NCBI RefSeq assembly: GCF_000772955.1
Contig: NZ_JPVO01000044.1
Span: forward strand, 83,563 to 147,562
DNA: 64,000 nt
Reading direction: 5' to 3'
From: Ureibacillus sinduriensis BLB-1 = JCM 15800
Lineage (GTDB): Bacteria; Bacillota; Bacilli; Bacillales_A; Planococcaceae
Positions 9,445 to 17,164 of the stretch are shown one piece after another; the stretch's first letter is position 1, and the number at the start of each line of letters is the position of its first letter. The notes below the pieces were generated by a model. That model was not told the DNA's origin, ran no database searches, and saw nothing but the letters and a program-made list of their open reading frames with translations. Both the position numbers and the translations under genes were made by a program.

Positions 9445-9579
9445 CCCAGACTGTATTGCAAACGCTTGGCAGACAATGCGGGCAGTCGAGTTCGAGTGAA
9501 GACCCGAATAGAACATTGCGTTCTTGAGGGGACGAGCGAGACAACCAACGTAGGATAAAAGCGTTTTCAACAATCTGGG
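9445..9579 (-). repeat. Dispersed structured element, copy 1
   Basis: About 135 bp whose ends pair imperfectly: CCCAGACT at the left with ATCTGGG at the right, then AAACGCTT with AAGCGTTT inside. A second copy in reverse orientation lies at 48704-48829. The blocks GGGCAGTCGAG, AGGGGACGA and CGAGACAACC are conserved between copies, while the central part differs. Strand is given in the sense of the upstream small gene (minus). Spurious frames across it are not genes. It could be a MITE or a 3'-UTR structured RNA. Confidence 0.75.
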
Positions 9580-9609
9580 GCAACATCTTCTGCGATGAAG
9601 AATGTTGCC
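9579..9609 (-). other. Hairpin between small gene and dispersed element
   Basis: GGCAACAT..CTT pairs with AAG..ATGTTGCC around a 8-nt loop. It lacks a T run on either strand, so it is not a normal terminator by itself. It abuts copy 1 of the dispersed element exactly. Confidence 0.6.
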
Positions 9610-9618
9610 TGCCTTGAA

Positions 9619-9777
9619 TTATTGGGAATTTTTTAAGTCGTGTTTTTTGCCGGATGCCGATTCGGGTGGTTTCGGCTCTACATGTTCTTTTGCTATTTCG
9701 GTATTCATTCGCAACGTAGCTGCATCCAGATTATTATTTAATGCCGCTTCTTCATTAAGTTTTTCCTCTTTTTTCAT
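9619..9777 (-). CDS. Small hydrophilic protein, 52 residues
   Basis: Too short for usual ORF cut-offs but convincing. An AGGAGGAACTAGAGTG leader directly precedes the ATG at 9777, and the frame runs 52 codons to TAA. The product starts MKKEEKLNEEAALNNNLDAA and ends KKHDLKNSQ. It is very polar, with no Cys and no membrane segment, likely helical at the N-terminus and disordered (PKPPESASGKK) later. I do not recognise the family. It lies alone, with a hairpin and the dispersed element in its 3' region. Confidence 0.65.
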   Translation of the reverse strand: MKKEEKLNEEAALNNNLDAATLRMNTEIAKEHVEPKPPESASGKKHDLKNSQ

Positions 9778-9922
9778 CACTCTAGTTCCTCCTGCGTATC
9801 GCGTTTACTTTAGATTGCCCACATATCCTTTTAAAATGTATCCTCTTGGGGATGAATTAGGTAAGAGATGTTTAGTCTTTATAGAGAATTGCACAAAATA
9901 AAGCTAGTAAGGAGTGATTAAG

Positions 9923-10168
9923 ATGGCAATATGCCCGTTATGCAACTCGCTAAAAGTGATGGAAGTTGATTGTCCAAATTGCAATACACGGTTAGAGGAT
10001 TCCGGAAAAGTATCCGATTATTTAGATCCATATGGTCATTATAATGATGAAGAAACGGTGAAAATGGGGGACGGTTACCCAAATACCGCCAAAGATCAGA
10101 TTTGCCCACATTTAATGGTTTGCAAAACCTGTGGGTATGATGAAGTTAGATTTATAGAGGAAGAATAA
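9923..10168 (+). CDS. Small zinc-ribbon protein
   Basis: 81 residues from the ATG at 9923, with AAGGAG 9 nt upstream. A GTG at 9914 overlaps that site and is less likely. Three Cys pairs are visible: CPLC near residue 4, CPNC near 17, and CKTC near 68 with a further Cys-Pro-His before it. These suggest one or two zinc ribbons. The product is acidic and soluble. Function unknown; similar short Zn-ribbon proteins occur in Bacillus relatives. It ends just before a strong hairpin. Confidence 0.75.
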   Translation: MAICPLCNSLKVMEVDCPNCNTRLEDSGKVSDYLDPYGHYNDEETVKMGDGYPNTAKDQICPHLMVCKTCGYDEVRFIEEE

Positions 10169-10169
10169 A

Positions 10170-10200
10170 GGCTCGGTTCTATATTTGATAGAACCGAGCC
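10170..10200. terminator. Hairpin between convergent Zn-ribbon and PepSY genes
   Basis: Perfect 13-bp stem GGCTCGGTTCTAT/ATAGAACCGAGCC with a 5-nt loop. Flanking T runs are short, but its place between two convergent genes supports a terminator role. Confidence 0.75.
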
Positions 10201-10216
10201 ATATAACCAGATTGTT

Positions 10217-10819
10217 TTAGTCATCAATTTCTACGTTTAAAATCTCACCTGACTCGGCATTTACCTCTACTTCAACCTCGGATCCACCTTTTTCAAAATT
10301 TACTGTATAGATGTGAATTCCATTTTCTTCATCCAATGACCAACTCTCAGGAAGCAATTCATTTGTTTCACGTACAGATGAAGCGGATTTTATTGCAGCT
10401 GAGGGTTCTATAATGATCGAAAAATCTAAAGTGCCTTCACGTTCAGTCTCTGTATCAGTTTCTTCTTTTAGCACTTTTTTAGTTTCAGCATCAATCGTTA
10501 ATTCATATTCTTTAGATGCGTCTTGTCCGGTTACTTCATATTCATATTTCCCAAAACTTGTATCCAGATCAACTGAATGGATGGCAGCTTCAGGATAGGA
10601 CTCTTGGAAAATGTTTGCGGCATCTTGAAGCGACATAGTAACCTTCGTAATATCAGCTGATTTTTCACTAGTTGGCGATTCTTCAACCTTCCCTGCTTCC
10701 ATATTGACTTCTTCTTTTGTTGGTTGTACAGTGCCTGAATTATTTGTTGATTGCTCTGAATTGTTGCATGCTGTTAATAACAATAATGTACTTCCTGTAA
10801 ATATCAATTTTTTTAACAT
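10217..10819 (-). CDS. PepSY-domain lipoprotein
   Basis: 200 residues. A signal peptide ends in a lipobox (LLTAC, Cys18), so the protein should be lipid-anchored on the outer face of the membrane. A Ser/Thr/Glu-rich linker follows, then two PepSY-like modules: about residues 65-115 (AANIFQESYPEAAIHSVDLD) and about 135-198 (ending SGEILNVEIDD). PepSY domains are proposed to inhibit peptidases. Monocistronic; function not proven. Confidence 0.85.
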   Translation of the reverse strand: MLKKLIFTGSTLLLLTACNNSEQSTNNSGTVQPTKEEVNMEAGKVEESPTSEKSADITKVTMSLQDAANIFQESYPEAAIHSVDLDTSFGKYEYEVTGQDASKEYELTIDAETKKVLKEETDTETEREGTLDFSIIIEPSAAIKSASSVRETNELLPESWSLDEENGIHIYTVNFEKGGSEVEVEVNAESGEILNVEIDD

Positions 10820-11011
10820 ATCTATATCTCCTTATGTGTTTGATTTTATTATTATTTTTACCTGCTTTATAGTAAAACATAAACATTAGAATATGCTGAG
10901 AGACACATTAAAAATTGATGAACCATCTACAAAATAAGAAGAGAAAGTTATAAAATGGAGAGGTGGGAAAATTCATAAAATTCGAAATTGGTTTGTTGAT
11001 GGGGGATAGCG

Positions 11012-12019
11012 ATGAAAATATTAGTTATTGGAAATGAAGATCGATATAAAAAATATATGCCAAATACAGAAATCATAAAGGAAGCCGATATAACGTTTTG
11101 TACACTCGGAACAAGCGATGAAGATCTAATCAGGCTAGGAAAAGACGCTGAGGTATTGTTGGTTGATGCGATTGCTCCGGTAAGTAAAAACTTAATAGAG
11201 AACTTACCTAACCTTCAGCTCATCCATTCTGAAGGTGTTGGATATAATGCAATTGATATACATACTGCCAAAGAACGTGGTATTTATGTTTGCAACAATA
11301 AAGGGATCAATTCGGGTGCGGTTGCCGAACAGACAATTCTGCTAATGCTTGGGTTATTAAGAAAAGTAGCAACAGGTGATCGGAGCGTACGGGAAGGCGA
11401 TCAATTAAAGACAAAAGAAAAGGCGATGATTGAAGGGATAACTGAGCTGGCGGATTGCAAAGTGGGGTTGATCGGATTTGGAGATATCGCAAAAGCAACG
11501 GCAAAACGACTCCATCCGTTCGAATGTGAAATCTACTATTATAGTAGAACACGTCTAACAAAAGAAATGGAAGACGAGTTCCATGTTACGTATTTGGATT
11601 TAAATGAACTAGCGGCCACATGTGATATTATAAGTATTCATGTACCGGTAACAGAAGAGACAACAGGAATGATAAATCAGGAATTCTTAAAGAAAATGAA
11701 GAAGACAGCTTATCTAGTTAACACAGCCCGAGGAGAACTGATAGATAATGAAGCGATGAGGCAAGCTTTAATCGACGGTGATATTCGAGGTGCAGGTTTT
11801 GATACGGTTTATCCAGAACCTACAACAAAGGACAACCCTCTGGTTGATCTTCCTGACGATGTAGCAGGCAAAGTATTGTTTTCACCACATATCGGTGGAA
11901 TTACATCCAGCACATTTTACAGAGCTCATGAAAATATATGGTCAAATGTACAAGCGGTCACGAACGGACAGAGGCCAAATTATGTGGTAAACGGTGTGTT
12001 GAAGATTCGGAGAGGTTAA
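11012..12019 (+). CDS. D-isomer-specific 2-hydroxyacid dehydrogenase
   Basis: 335 residues, two-domain NAD(P)-dependent dehydrogenase. The dinucleotide motif GLIGFGDIAKATAKRL is at about residue 153. The catalytic residues of the family are visible as Arg in NTARGELID, Glu in YPEPT and His in SPHIGGI. The substrate (a 2-oxo acid such as phosphoglycerate, glyoxylate or pyruvate) cannot be assigned. It lacks the C-terminal ACT domain of long SerA. Monocistronic, cytosolic. Confidence 0.9.
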   Translation: MKILVIGNEDRYKKYMPNTEIIKEADITFCTLGTSDEDLIRLGKDAEVLLVDAIAPVSKNLIENLPNLQLIHSEGVGYNAIDIHTAKERGIYVCNNKGINSGAVAEQTILLMLGLLRKVATGDRSVREGDQLKTKEKAMIEGITELADCKVGLIGFGDIAKATAKRLHPFECEIYYYSRTRLTKEMEDEFHVTYLDLNELAATCDIISIHVPVTEETTGMINQEFLKKMKKTAYLVNTARGELIDNEAMRQALIDGDIRGAGFDTVYPEPTTKDNPLVDLPDDVAGKVLFSPHIGGITSSTFYRAHENIWSNVQAVTNGQRPNYVVNGVLKIRRG

Positions 12020-12095
12020 AAAGGATGAAGAATGGGGCCGTAGAAAGGAATTTTCAACAAAAGAGGCCTTAAAGAAAGTCCACTTTTTAATTATT

Positions 12096-12194
12096 TCACC
12101 TTGTTCTTTTGTTGAGCACTTTTTGTATATGACCTGTTACACCTTGTTCCACTGCACTTTCTTCACGGTTATTTGCTTTTTTGTCTTTCTTCAA
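12096..12194 (-). CDS. Possible 32-residue basic peptide
   Basis: A GAGGTG site lies 9 nt before a TTG at 12194. The frame gives 32 residues rich in Lys, Asn and Arg (starting MKKDKKANNREESAVEQG, ending VLNKRTR). It is hydrophilic and has no recognised family. Evidence is limited to the ribosome site and position in a gap, so this is a weak call. Confidence 0.3.
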   Translation of the reverse strand: MKKDKKANNREESAVEQGVTGHIQKVLNKRTR

Positions 12195-12294
12195 AGGCTT
12201 AATTCACCTCGTCATCAGCTCCAACGTCAAATTGCACCAAGTAGGAAAGAATAGACGTGCGCAACAAAAAAGAAAGTTGTAATAGAAAAAATAA

Positions 12295-12325
12295 AACAGG
12301 GCGACGAGTCGCCCTGTTAAATTTA
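12295..12325 (-). terminator. Terminator of dapA
   Basis: 10-bp GC-rich stem AACAGGGCGA/TCGCCCTGTT (12295-12304, 12309-12318) with a CGAG loop. On the minus strand it is followed by TTTTATTTTTT. Confidence 0.9.
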
Positions 12326-13210
12326 TTAAATATTAACTTCTTCAAATGTGTTTAGAATTGCTTGTAATGAGGCCATTTCGTCACTATTTAACGGAATCAT
12401 TGGCAAACGTACACCGCCAACTGGAATTCCGTTTAGATTCAGGGCTGCTTTTACGGAAGTGGGATTTGGTGTTGCAAATAAGGCTTTCATGACTGGCAGG
12501 AGTGTACGATGATCCTTTGCAGCCCCCGCTAAATCACCATTTTGAAATTTATGAATCATCGATTGCATTTCATTGCCAACAATGTGAGCCGCAACGGAAA
12601 TTACACCTGTTCCGCCAATCGATAAAATCGGTAAAGTTAACCCGTCATCCCCGCTATATAAAGAGAAGCCTTCCGGTGTCTTTTCAATCATTTCAGCCAT
12701 GGCATCAAGATTACCGCTAGCTTCTTTGATGGCAACAATATTATGGATAGCTGAGAGGCGGATTACAGTTTCGACTGATAAATTTACAACACTGCGACCA
12801 GGGATATTATAAAGAATAATGGGCAAAGTAGTGCTTTTTGCTATTGCTTTAAAATGCTGGTACATTCCTTCTTGTGAAGGTTTATTGTAGTAAGGTGTTA
12901 CAAGCATGATGCCGTCGACACCCGCGTTTTCGGCTTGTTTTGTCAAGATGATTGAATCTCGTGTATTATAAGAACCAGTTCCTGCAATGACAGGTACACG
13001 ACCGTCTACAACTTTTACGGCAAATCTAAACAAATCAAGCTTTTCTTGTTCACTCAAAGTAGGCGATTCTCCTGTAGTGCCTGATACGACCAAGCCATCA
13101 GTTCCATTTGCAATTAAATAGTTAATTAAATTTCTAGTAGCATTCCAATCAATTTCTCCAGACGCATCAAATGGCGTCACCATAGCAGTTAAAATTTTTC
13201 CAAAGTTCAT
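12326..13210 (-). CDS. dapA: 4-hydroxy-tetrahydrodipicolinate synthase
   Basis: 294 residues, TIM-barrel aldolase that condenses pyruvate with aspartate semialdehyde, the entry step to diaminopimelate and lysine. Key residues are visible: Thr45/Thr46 in SGTTGES, Tyr108 in TPYYNKP, Tyr134 and Arg139 in LYNIPGRS, and the Schiff-base Lys162 in AIKEASG. A lysine riboswitch with terminator lies upstream (13354-13583), so lysine should shut the gene off. The product also feeds dipicolinic acid in spores. It stands as a single gene with its own terminator. Confidence 0.96.
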   Translation of the reverse strand: MNFGKILTAMVTPFDASGEIDWNATRNLINYLIANGTDGLVVSGTTGESPTLSEQEKLDLFRFAVKVVDGRVPVIAGTGSYNTRDSIILTKQAENAGVDGIMLVTPYYNKPSQEGMYQHFKAIAKSTTLPIILYNIPGRSVVNLSVETVIRLSAIHNIVAIKEASGNLDAMAEMIEKTPEGFSLYSGDDGLTLPILSIGGTGVISVAAHIVGNEMQSMIHKFQNGDLAGAAKDHRTLLPVMKALFATPNPTSVKAALNLNGIPVGGVRLPMIPLNSDEMASLQAILNTFEEVNI

Positions 13211-13353
13211 TGCTTCTCCACATCCTTTAATTTTTTAGCAGAAAAGAAGGTAAACCATCTTTTCCCCTTACAGGCAACCAAGGTCAGTCAATCGCGTCAA
13301 CCTATAGTTTTCTAAGTAAATAGAGGGAGAAGGGCGTTATGATAAGTAAACGC

Positions 13354-13383
13354 AAAAAAGCAACAACGAGGGTTCGTTGTTGC
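13354..13383 (-). terminator. Expression-platform terminator of the lysine riboswitch
   Basis: Perfect 10-bp stem GCAACAACGA/TCGTTGTTGC and, on the minus strand, a run of six T. It lies between the aptamer and dapA. Confidence 0.9.
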
Positions 13384-13410
13384 GAAGAAATAAAGTTCAT
13401 TTCCTTGCGT

Positions 13411-13583
13411 AAGATAGCCCTCCATATAGAAACCTATATGACAGTTCTGCATTTGTTCAACAACAGAACCAGCTCGTGAGATTATGAGTTTCTCAAAAGC
13501 TTCGGCAAATTCCCCTTTTCACAATCTTCTTCGGATCTCATAGTCCTCAAACTGTGTACTGATGGTTTTTGCTCCTCTATCCT
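13411..13583 (-). promoter_or_regulatory. Lysine riboswitch (L box) upstream of dapA
   Basis: On the minus strand the conserved L-box landmarks appear in order: GATAGAGGAGC, CAGTA, AAGGGGAA then GCCGAAG, GAGCTGG, and a closing GGAGGGCTATCT that pairs with the 5' GATAG..GC strand. About 30 nt later comes the strong terminator. This is a transcription-attenuating OFF switch. The call is based on consensus recognised by eye. Confidence 0.92.
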
Positions 13584-13628
13584 TACTTCAAAAGTTCTTG
13601 AAATAAGTGATTATTTAATTTAAATAAA

Positions 13629-13657
13629 ATAATACCTCTTTCAATTATTAAATGCAA
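13629..13657 (-). promoter_or_regulatory. Sigma-A type promoter of the riboswitch-dapA transcript
   Basis: On the minus strand TTGCAT and TATTAT are separated by 17 nt. Position is right, about 40 nt upstream of the aptamer. Confidence 0.6.
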
Positions 13658-13898
13658 CCCCTTTTGTGCAAGTTTTTTGAATCTTTAGCCTATACTATTT
13701 AAAGTTTGGAGGATAGATATACATATAATTTCCATCTTAAAGTCCAATATTCGGTTATGTCCCAATTGTAATGCTATGTTTTGACTTGATAGCCATCCTG
13801 AATATTAATACGAGGAAAATTGATGCTGGAAAGGAATGTTTAGCAACGTATTAAAAATGCCTCTTTGACCATTCTAATCTCACAAGGAGGTGAGAGAA

Positions 13899-14105
13899 AT
13901 GGCTTCTAATAGAAGTTCCAACAAATTGCTCTTCCCAGGTGCTCAAGCTGCAATGGATCAAATGAAGTTTGAAATTGCACAAGAGTTTGGAGTTAACCTT
14001 GGACCAGATGATGCTTCACGTGCCAATGGTTCAGTTGGTGGTGAAATTACGAAACGACTTGTACAAATGGCTGAAGCACAGTTAAAAGGACGTTCCGGTC
14101 AATAG
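13899..14105 (+). CDS. Alpha/beta-type small acid-soluble spore protein
   Basis: 68 residues from the ATG at 13899. AAGGAGGTGAGAGA lies before it, and a GTG at 13890 would overlap that site. The family core is clear: [20 protein letters not shown], then [20 protein letters not shown]. The germination protease GPR site (EIA before the conserved acidic/aromatic region) is present. Such proteins coat DNA in the forespore, protect it from UV and supply amino acids on germination. Expected to be sigma-G controlled, although I could not find a good sigma-G box by eye. Confidence 0.95.
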   Translation: MASNRSSNKLLFPGAQAAMDQMKFEIAQEFGVNLGPDDASRANGSVGGEITKRLVQMAEAQLKGRSGQ

Positions 14106-14130
14106 ATTAAAAATAAATAAAAGTGACTGA

Positions 14131-14166
14131 GGGCTGTTACAAAAAATACTTTTTGTGACAGCCTTT
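14131..14166 (+). terminator. Terminator of the SASP gene
   Basis: Stem GGGCTGT.ACAAAAA with TTTTTGT.ACAGCCT around a short loop, 26 nt after the stop. Confidence 0.85.
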
Positions 14167-14315
14167 AAAATTATACATATAAAGGCCAAAGACTATTTCA
14201 GAAATTCCATATTCATATTAATTTTTCAAAAAATAGAAAAATTGCTATATTTATATTCTGCTTTTTGATAAAATTCAATTGATTTAGAATTTTACCAATT
14301 AGGAGATGAGTTTTA

Positions 14316-16658
14316 ATGTGGAAAAAAGTTTCCGCCTCTGCTTTAGCACTGTCAATTGCAGTAACAGGTTTTACAAATGTGAACAATGCAGATGCTGCGA
14401 AGGTTGATCAAGTAACAAGAGGAGAATATGTAAAAGCTGTTATTGAATCAATGGGAATTGAATTGGGTTCAGGAAAAACAGTGAAATTTAGTGATGTTCC
14501 AGATACGCTGAAACCTTATGTTGAAAAAGCGATTGAATTAAAACTTATCGATGTGAAAAATGGCAAGAACTTTAAACCTGATGCGAACATCACTCGTGAA
14601 GAGGCGGTTGTTGGCCTAACAAATGCAATCCAAGATGGAAAAACTTACCCAGAGGATATCTTGAAAAATTATAAAGACATTAATTCGGCAGATAAGGAGA
14701 ATTTTGACGAATTAGCAAAAGCTATATCGCTAGGATTTTTAACAGGGTATTCCGACAAAACATTAAAGCTTAAAAATGCATTAGCTGAAAATCACTTTGA
14801 TTTATTGTTGGAACGTTTCCTGAAAGAATATAAAACAAAGGTATCTTTACGTATTTTGGGGACTTCGGATATTCATACAAATATTATGAATTATGATTAT
14901 TACAAAGATACTGAATCAAATAGTTTGGGACTTGTAAAAGTCGCAACATTAATTAAAAACGCACGCGAAGAGAATAGCAATTCCCTTTTATTTGATAACG
15001 GTGATGCAATACAAGGTACGCCACTTGGTTCTTACAAACAAGCCATTGATGTATTGGAGGATGGAGAAGAGCATCCATCTATTACGGCTATGGAATACTT
15101 GGATTATGATGCGTCCACTCTTGGAAACCATGAATTCAACTATGGCTTGGATTATTTAGATGAAGTTTATGATGATGCTAATTTCCCATTCGTGAATGCA
15201 AACATCCGCGATGCAGCTAGCGGTAGCTATAAGTATAATCCTTATGTCATTGTCGAAAAAGAAGTGGTTGACTCCAAAGGTAATGAATTAACAATTAAAG
15301 TGGGGGTTACAGGAATTGTACCACCTCAAATCTTAAATTGGGATAAGTCTCACTTGCTTGGAAAAGTAACTGTTGATGATTCGGTACAAGCGGTTGAAAA
15401 AGTCATTCCAGAAATGCAAAATGAGGGTGCCGATGTAATCGTTGTCCTTTCACATTCAGGCTTAGGAGACACGACTCATACTGAAGGTGAAGAGGATGTG
15501 ACATATCTTCTATCTAAAGTGGACGGCGTCGATGCCATTATTTCTGGACATGCACACGGAGTGTTCCCTGGCGAAGTGGATGACTCTTTAACTGGTGTGG
15601 ATATCGAAAAAGGTACTATGAATGGAGTGCCGGTAGTTATGCCAGGTAAATATGGCAGCCATTTGGGTGTGATTGACTTAACACTTGAGGAAAAAGGTGA
15701 AGAGTGGGAAGTCGTAACTGGTACAAGTGAAGTGCGCGAAATCGCTAAGGATTCTTCTGATGTAGACCAAGCATTGGCGGCAGCAGTGCAGGAAGCACAC
15801 GATGGAACAATTGAATACGTACGTCAACCGGTAGGGAAAACTAGTGCGGATATTCACAGTTATTTCTCGCAAGTATTAGATGATCCATCTATCCAAATCG
15901 TAACAAATGCACAAACACTATACGTACAGCAGAAAATTAAAGGCACGGAATTTGAAAACCTTCCAGTTCTATCAGCTGGTGCACCATTTAAAGCAGGAAC
16001 TCGCAGTGACCCTGAATACTACACATATGTACCTACAGGTGAATTAGCGATTAAGAACGTGGCAGATCTTTATTTATACGATAATACATTGGCAATCTTG
16101 AAAGTGACAGGGGCAGATGTTAAAGAGTGGTTGGAAATGTCGGCGGGACAATTTAATCAAATCGATTCTGCAAGCAAAGATGAGCAGCAGCTAATCAATG
16201 CTGATTTCCGTTCATATAACTACGATGTGATTGACGGTGTCACTTATGAAATCGACGTTACTCAACCGGCTAAATATGATGCGAGTGGCAATGTAGCAAA
16301 TGAAAGTGCAGAAAGAATTGTTAACTTGCAATATAACGGGCAACCGATCGATTTAGACCAAGAGTTTATCGTTGCAACAAACAACTATCGTGCAAACGGT
16401 TCGTTCCCTGGTGTGCGGAATGCTTCGCATATAGAAGTGTACCCAGATGAGAATCGACAAGCAATCATCGATTATATCATTGCCAACGAAACAATCGATC
16501 CATCTGCAGATAATAACTGGAAATTCGCAGAGCTTCCAACGTCTGCAAATGTTGTTTTCGAATCATCGAAAAAAGCGGTTGATTTCATTCCGGAAGGTAG
16601 CAACATTCAGTATGTGGGTGAAGGTACAGACGGATTCGGTAAATACTCAATAAAATAA
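14316..16658 (+). CDS. S-layer-anchored bifunctional 2',3'-cyclic phosphodiesterase/nucleotidase
   Basis: 780 residues. A Sec signal peptide (cleavage expected near ADAAK, residue 27-29) is followed by S-layer homology modules over residues 30-165 (VTRGEYVKAVI; FKPDANITREEAVVGLTNAI). Then comes a calcineurin-like phosphoesterase with Asp185 and His187 in GTSDIHTN, LLFDNGDAIQG and Asn271-His272 in TLGNHEFNYG, and a later GHAHG. The 5'-nucleotidase C-terminal domain follows. It should sit on the cell wall and release phosphate and nucleosides from nucleotides. SLH plus nucleotidase is less common than LPXTG anchoring, and here the SLH part is N-terminal. Monocistronic. Confidence 0.92.
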   Translation: MWKKVSASALALSIAVTGFTNVNNADAAKVDQVTRGEYVKAVIESMGIELGSGKTVKFSDVPDTLKPYVEKAIELKLIDVKNGKNFKPDANITREEAVVGLTNAIQDGKTYPEDILKNYKDINSADKENFDELAKAISLGFLTGYSDKTLKLKNALAENHFDLLLERFLKEYKTKVSLRILGTSDIHTNIMNYDYYKDTESNSLGLVKVATLIKNAREENSNSLLFDNGDAIQGTPLGSYKQAIDVLEDGEEHPSITAMEYLDYDASTLGNHEFNYGLDYLDEVYDDANFPFVNANIRDAASGSYKYNPYVIVEKEVVDSKGNELTIKVGVTGIVPPQILNWDKSHLLGKVTVDDSVQAVEKVIPEMQNEGADVIVVLSHSGLGDTTHTEGEEDVTYLLSKVDGVDAIISGHAHGVFPGEVDDSLTGVDIEKGTMNGVPVVMPGKYGSHLGVIDLTLEEKGEEWEVVTGTSEVREIAKDSSDVDQALAAAVQEAHDGTIEYVRQPVGKTSADIHSYFSQVLDDPSIQIVTNAQTLYVQQKIKGTEFENLPVLSAGAPFKAGTRSDPEYYTYVPTGELAIKNVADLYLYDNTLAILKVTGADVKEWLEMSAGQFNQIDSASKDEQQLINADFRSYNYDVIDGVTYEIDVTQPAKYDASGNVANESAERIVNLQYNGQPIDLDQEFIVATNNYRANGSFPGVRNASHIEVYPDENRQAIIDYIIANETIDPSADNNWKFAELPTSANVVFESSKKAVDFIPEGSNIQYVGEGTDGFGKYSIK

Positions 16659-16665
16659 AACGCTC

Positions 16666-16701
16666 AAAACTCCTCATAAGCAATATATGAGGAGTTTTTT
16701 T
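16666..16701 (+). terminator. Terminator of the nucleotidase gene
   Basis: 13-bp stem AAAACTCCTCATA/TATGAGGAGTTTT plus seven T. Confidence 0.9.
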
Positions 16702-16745
16702 CGTCAACGTTTTCAGTTTTTCTAGAATGCGTGACCAAGATTCCC

Positions 16746-17027
16746 TTATTTATGTAAAAGAAATGAAATGGCTGTAGTACAGAAGGATTTAAGATTTGAA
16801 AAGAGCGACCTAGATATAAATGAAATACTGTGCGTCAAAAATAAGCGGACGGGTTTATAGATCAACGCCGTTACTAGTAATAATAAAACATAAAAATAAA
16901 TCGAAGTAATTTTGGGTTGGATAGAAAAAGAATCAAGTAACGTAACAACTATGGAAAAACTTAAAATCTCTAGAAGAATAAGTTGGGTAATCTTATTTTC
17001 TCTTAGTTTTGTTTTCGGATTGTTCAT
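16746..17027 (-). CDS. Small membrane protein, unknown
   Basis: 93 residues from the ATG at 17027, which AAGGAAG precedes by 6 nt. A TTG start 10 codons earlier would include that site. Two hydrophobic segments are visible (about 18-37 and 44-65), separated by a short loop, then a basic amphipathic tail (VRLFLTHSISFISRSLFSNL). No family recognised. It is convergent to the nucleotidase gene and divergent from the DHH gene. Confidence 0.5.
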   Translation of the reverse strand: MNNPKTKLRENKITQLILLEILSFSIVVTLLDSFSIQPKITSIYFYVLLLLVTALIYKPVRLFLTHSISFISRSLFSNLKSFCTTAISFLLHK

Positions 17028-17164
17028 CGATAACTTCCTTTTATAAAATTTTGACAATATAATTTTTGACCTAAATTATAAAATATATACAGTAAAAAAG
17101 TTAGAGGAATGAGTGGTCAATAATTTGTTTGGAAAAACCCCATACTATGTTTGAGGTGGATGAT

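Noticed and set aside
9366..9548. 60-codon minus-strand frame
   Set aside because: It lies across the dispersed element, and its second copy does not keep the frame.
9602..9901. 99-codon plus-strand frame
   Set aside because: It is opposite to the well-supported 52-residue gene at 9619-9777 and has no ribosome site.
13801..13860. Sigma-G promoter for the alpha/beta SASP gene
   Set aside because: CGTATTA could be a -10 box but there is no fitting -35 at 17-18 nt.
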